Source: Comamonadaceae bacterium
GTDB taxonomy: Bacteria; Pseudomonadota; Gammaproteobacteria; Burkholderiales; Burkholderiaceae_C
Reading direction: 5' to 3'
Length of the DNA: 37,991 nucleotides
Assembly (NCBI GenBank): GCA_947450765.1
Contig: CANFXC010000022.1
Location: 1-37,991 of the forward strand
Positions 35,748 through 37,991 of this stretch are shown here, in pieces. The position numbers were made by a program, and so were the translations under genes. Every line of letters starts with the position of its first letter. Position 1 is the first letter of the stretch. The notes beneath the pieces were generated by a model, which made no database searches, was not told the origin of the DNA, and saw only the letters and a program-made list of their open reading frames with translations.

Positions 35748-36025
35748 GCACTGTCGCACTTGAGATGGCTCTCAACATCGCCATCGTGGCGGTATCGCTG
35801 GCGGTGCTGCTTTGTGGCTGGCGGCTGATCTTCGGTCCGCACAGCGTCGACCGGGTGCTGGCCATCGACACGCTTTACATCAACGCCGTGGCACTGATTG
35901 TGTTGCTGGGCATCCGACTCGACACGCCGATGCTGTTCGAAGCGGCACTGCTGGTCGCCATGCTGGGCTTTGCGTCGACGGTCGCGATGGCGCGCTACCT
36001 GACGCGCGGCGACGTCATCGAATGA
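35744..36025 (+). CDS. mrpF: Mrp antiporter subunit F
   Basis: A 93-residue protein with three helices and the MrpF pattern GPHSVDRVLAIDTL followed by LLGIRLDTPMLFEAALLVAMLGFASTVA. Coupled to mrpE by ATGA; a 16-base gap precedes mrpG. Confidence 0.94.
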   Translation: MSTVALEMALNIAIVAVSLAVLLCGWRLIFGPHSVDRVLAIDTLYINAVALIVLLGIRLDTPMLFEAALLVAMLGFASTVAMARYLTRGDVIE

Positions 36026-36041
36026 GCAAGGGAGCAAACAC

Positions 36042-36398
36042 ATGATGGGTATGACTTTGATTTCCCTGGGCGAATGGCTGGCCGCAGTTTTGCTGCTGGT
36101 GGCTGCCGTGTTTCTGCTGGTGGGCGCGATTGGCTTGATTCGCTTACCGGACTTTTACATGCGGCTGCATGGCCCGACCAAAGCCTCGACCCTGGGCGTC
36201 GGCAGCATTTTGCTGGCCAGCATGATTGTCTCGGCCACGCACGGTCGGGCTGGCTTTGCAGAACTGCTGATCACGTTGTTTGTGTTTCTGACGGCGCCCG
36301 TCTCAGCCAACATGATGGCGCAGGCAGCGCTGCATCTGCGCTTGCCCGGCAGAGCGATGCCACCCGAAGATGCGGTGCCTGAACGCCGCGAAGCCTGA
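36042..36398 (+). CDS. mrpG: Mrp antiporter subunit G
   Basis: A 118-residue three-helix subunit with the MrpG signature GAIGLIRLPDFYMRLHGPTKASTLG. AAGGGAG lies upstream of two tandem ATGs (36042 and 36045). Last gene of the operon; it converges with fumC over 42 bases that show no clear terminator hairpin. Confidence 0.94.
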   Translation: MMGMTLISLGEWLAAVLLLVAAVFLLVGAIGLIRLPDFYMRLHGPTKASTLGVGSILLASMIVSATHGRAGFAELLITLFVFLTAPVSANMMAQAALHLRLPGRAMPPEDAVPERREA

Positions 36399-36440
36399 GC
36401 TTAGTTTTCGGTTTTAACGAGTCTGCGGGTTTAGCAGCCC

Positions 36441-37853
36441 TCAGCGACCGCTGTTCCCGACCATTTCTTCCGGCCGCACCCAAGCGTCGAACTGCTCGCC
36501 CGTCACATGACCCGAGGCCAGCGCGGCTTCGCGCAATGTGCTGCCGTCTTGATGCGCTTTCTTCGCAATCAGGGCGGCTTTGTCATAGCCAATGTGCGGG
36601 TTCAGCGCGGTCACCAGCATCAGTGACTGATTCAGCAGCGCACCAATACGCTGGTGGTTCGGTTCAATACCGACCGCGCAATGTGCGTTAAAGCTCTTCA
36701 TGCCATCAGCCAGCAAGCGCACGCTTTGCAAAAAGTTATGCGCAATCAGCGGACGGAACACATTCAGCTCAAAGTTACCTGACGCGCCGCCCATGTTGAT
36801 GGCCACATCGTTGCCAAAGACTTGGCAGCACAGCATGGTCAAGGCCTCGCTTTGGGTCGGGTTGACTTTGCCGGGCATGATGGAAGAACCGGGTTCGTTT
36901 TCGGGGATGCTCAGCTCGCCCAAACCACTGCGCGGCCCACTGGCCAGCCAGCGCACATCATTGGCTATTTTCATCAGGCTGGCGGCCAACGTTTTGAGCG
37001 CACCATGCGCATGTACCAGCGCGTCTGCCGAAGCCAGCGCCTCAAACTTGTTGGGCGCGGTGACGAAAGTCAGACCGGTCAGACGTGCCAATTCAGCGGC
37101 GGATTTTTCAGCATAGCCCGGCGGCGCGTTCAAGCCTGTGCCCACGGCGGTGCCGCCCAAGGCCAGCTCGCACAGATGCGGCAAAGCGGCGCGCACATGC
37201 TGCTCGCCATGATCAAGTTGCGACACGTAGCCTGAAAACTCTTGGCCCAATGTCAACGGCGTGGCGTCTTGCAAATGGGTGCGACCAATTTTGACGATGC
37301 CCGCGAAAGCCTGCGCTTTAGCGTCCAGGGTGGCCCGCAACTCGGCCAGCGCGGGCAACAATTGCTGGCTGATCGCGACCACGGCGGCCACATGCATGGC
37401 CGTCGGGAAGACGTCATTCGACGACTGACTGCGATTCACGTCGTCGTTCGGATGAACCCGGCGGCGAATCCCACGCTCACCGCCTAGCAATTCGCTGGCC
37501 CGATTGGCCAGCACCTCATTCATGTTCATATTGGTCTGCGTGCCCGAGCCAGTTTGCCAGACCACCAACGGAAACTCATGCGGCAAATGACCTGCCCGGA
37601 CTTCTTCGGCCGCCGCCATGATGGCTTGCGCCTTGTCGCCGGGCAGCAGTCCGAGCGCGAGGTTGACGAAAGCCGAGGCGTGTTTGACCAGCGCCAGTGC
37701 ATCAATCAATTCCTTCGGCTGACGCTCACCGGAGATGTCAAAGTGATGCAGGGAGCGCTGGGTCTGCGCTCCCCAGAGCCGGTCAGCCGGCACTTCAATA
37801 GCGCCAAAGCTGTCGTTCTCAATCCGGATGTTCATTAAGTTTGGAATAGTCAT
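36441..37853 (-). CDS. fumC: Fumarate hydratase, class II
   Basis: Oxygen-stable, iron-free fumarase interconverting fumarate and malate in the TCA cycle. About 470 residues, normal length. Conserved regions: [32 protein letters not shown], the catalytic-site TAMHVA and [19 protein letters not shown] regions, and the superfamily signature [11 protein letters not shown] (about 325-335). Start is uncertain: ATG 37853 or ATG 37835 (six codons later); neither has a clear ribosome-binding site. Having fumC rather than an Fe-S fumarase fits an organism exposed to oxygen. Confidence 0.96.
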   Translation of the reverse strand: MTIPNLMNIRIENDSFGAIEVPADRLWGAQTQRSLHHFDISGERQPKELIDALALVKHASAFVNLALGLLPGDKAQAIMAAAEEVRAGHLPHEFPLVVWQTGSGTQTNMNMNEVLANRASELLGGERGIRRRVHPNDDVNRSQSSNDVFPTAMHVAAVVAISQQLLPALAELRATLDAKAQAFAGIVKIGRTHLQDATPLTLGQEFSGYVSQLDHGEQHVRAALPHLCELALGGTAVGTGLNAPPGYAEKSAAELARLTGLTFVTAPNKFEALASADALVHAHGALKTLAASLMKIANDVRWLASGPRSGLGELSIPENEPGSSIMPGKVNPTQSEALTMLCCQVFGNDVAINMGGASGNFELNVFRPLIAHNFLQSVRLLADGMKSFNAHCAVGIEPNHQRIGALLNQSLMLVTALNPHIGYDKAALIAKKAHQDGSTLREAALASGHVTGEQFDAWVRPEEMVGNSGR

Positions 37854-37939
37854 GTCAGGACACTGTTGGGTTAGCTGTCAAAATAAGGGGCTGTGCACAC
37901 GCTAGCAGAGTTTGACCGCTGTGGAAATAAGCGTCACTC

Positions 37940-37966
37940 CCTTTCGTGATCTACCTTTCGTGATCT
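37940..37966. repeat. Tandem 13-bp direct repeat upstream of fumC
   Basis: CCTTTCGTGATCT occurs twice (37940-37952 and 37954-37966) with a 14-bp period. It lies about 87 bases upstream of the fumC ATG, in a region (37854-37991) with no gene. It could be a regulator site or a recent slippage duplication. Confidence 0.6.
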
Positions 37967-37991
37967 CCTAAAAATCCAATGAGAATGCCCA

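Overview
The window reads as a stretch of betaproteobacterial chromosome, most likely a member of the Burkholderiales close to the Comamonadaceae. This is inferred from the protein sequences, the moderately high GC content and the combined presence of a Bug/TctC binding protein, a malonyl-CoA decarboxylase/malonyl-CoA synthetase pair, a fused MrpAB-type antiporter subunit and a cbb3 oxidase cluster next to fnr and hemN. No sequence search was possible, so the genus is not assigned. Genes are dense. No tRNA, rRNA, insertion sequence, phage gene or CRISPR array was seen.

Layout: (1) 1-3160, minus strand: thrS (cut by the window edge) and aceA (isocitrate lyase), with a strong hairpin between them. 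(2) 3161-3460: the aceA regulatory region, holding two matching dyad-symmetry sites 30 bp apart. (3) 3461-7520, minus: a complete polyamine ABC importer in the order potF-G-H-I, preceded on the same strand by a SafE/TauE-type membrane protein gene coupled to hemN. (4) 8373-19382: a low-oxygen respiration block. It contains hemN, fnr, a small uncharacterised membrane protein gene, fixH, ccoG, ccoP, ccoQ, ccoO, ccoN, ccoS, ccoI and a universal stress protein gene. Three perfect FNR boxes (TTGAT-N4-ATCAA) lie in the hemN/fnr, ccoN and ccoI/usp promoter regions. (5) 19394-24242, minus: a malonate utilisation operon with a GntR regulator, malonyl-CoA decarboxylase, a TctC-type binding protein and malonyl-CoA synthetase. 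(6) 24404-29525: lgt, ilvD, a small periplasmic cytochrome c and acs, with a perfect 44-bp palindromic terminator between the last two. (7) 29684-36398, plus: a UPF0114 membrane protein and a six-gene Mrp Na+/H+ antiporter operon (fused AB, then C, D, E, F, G). (8) 36441-37853, minus: fumC.

How the parts work together: FNR senses oxygen through a [4Fe-4S] cluster and is predicted to switch on haem synthesis without oxygen (hemN), the high-affinity cbb3 oxidase (ccoNOQP), its copper and assembly factors (ccoG, fixH, ccoI, ccoS) and usp. Carbon entry is two-carbon and three-carbon acid oriented: acs makes acetyl-CoA, matB/matA turn malonate into malonyl-CoA and then acetyl-CoA, aceA opens the glyoxylate shunt and fumC serves the TCA cycle. 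The Mrp antiporter handles Na+ and pH.

The window is mainly well-known families. The less explained parts are regulatory (the aceA dyads, the thrS leader hairpin, a possibly leaderless ccoI message, the mat operator) and the 97-residue membrane protein at the end of the cco operon.
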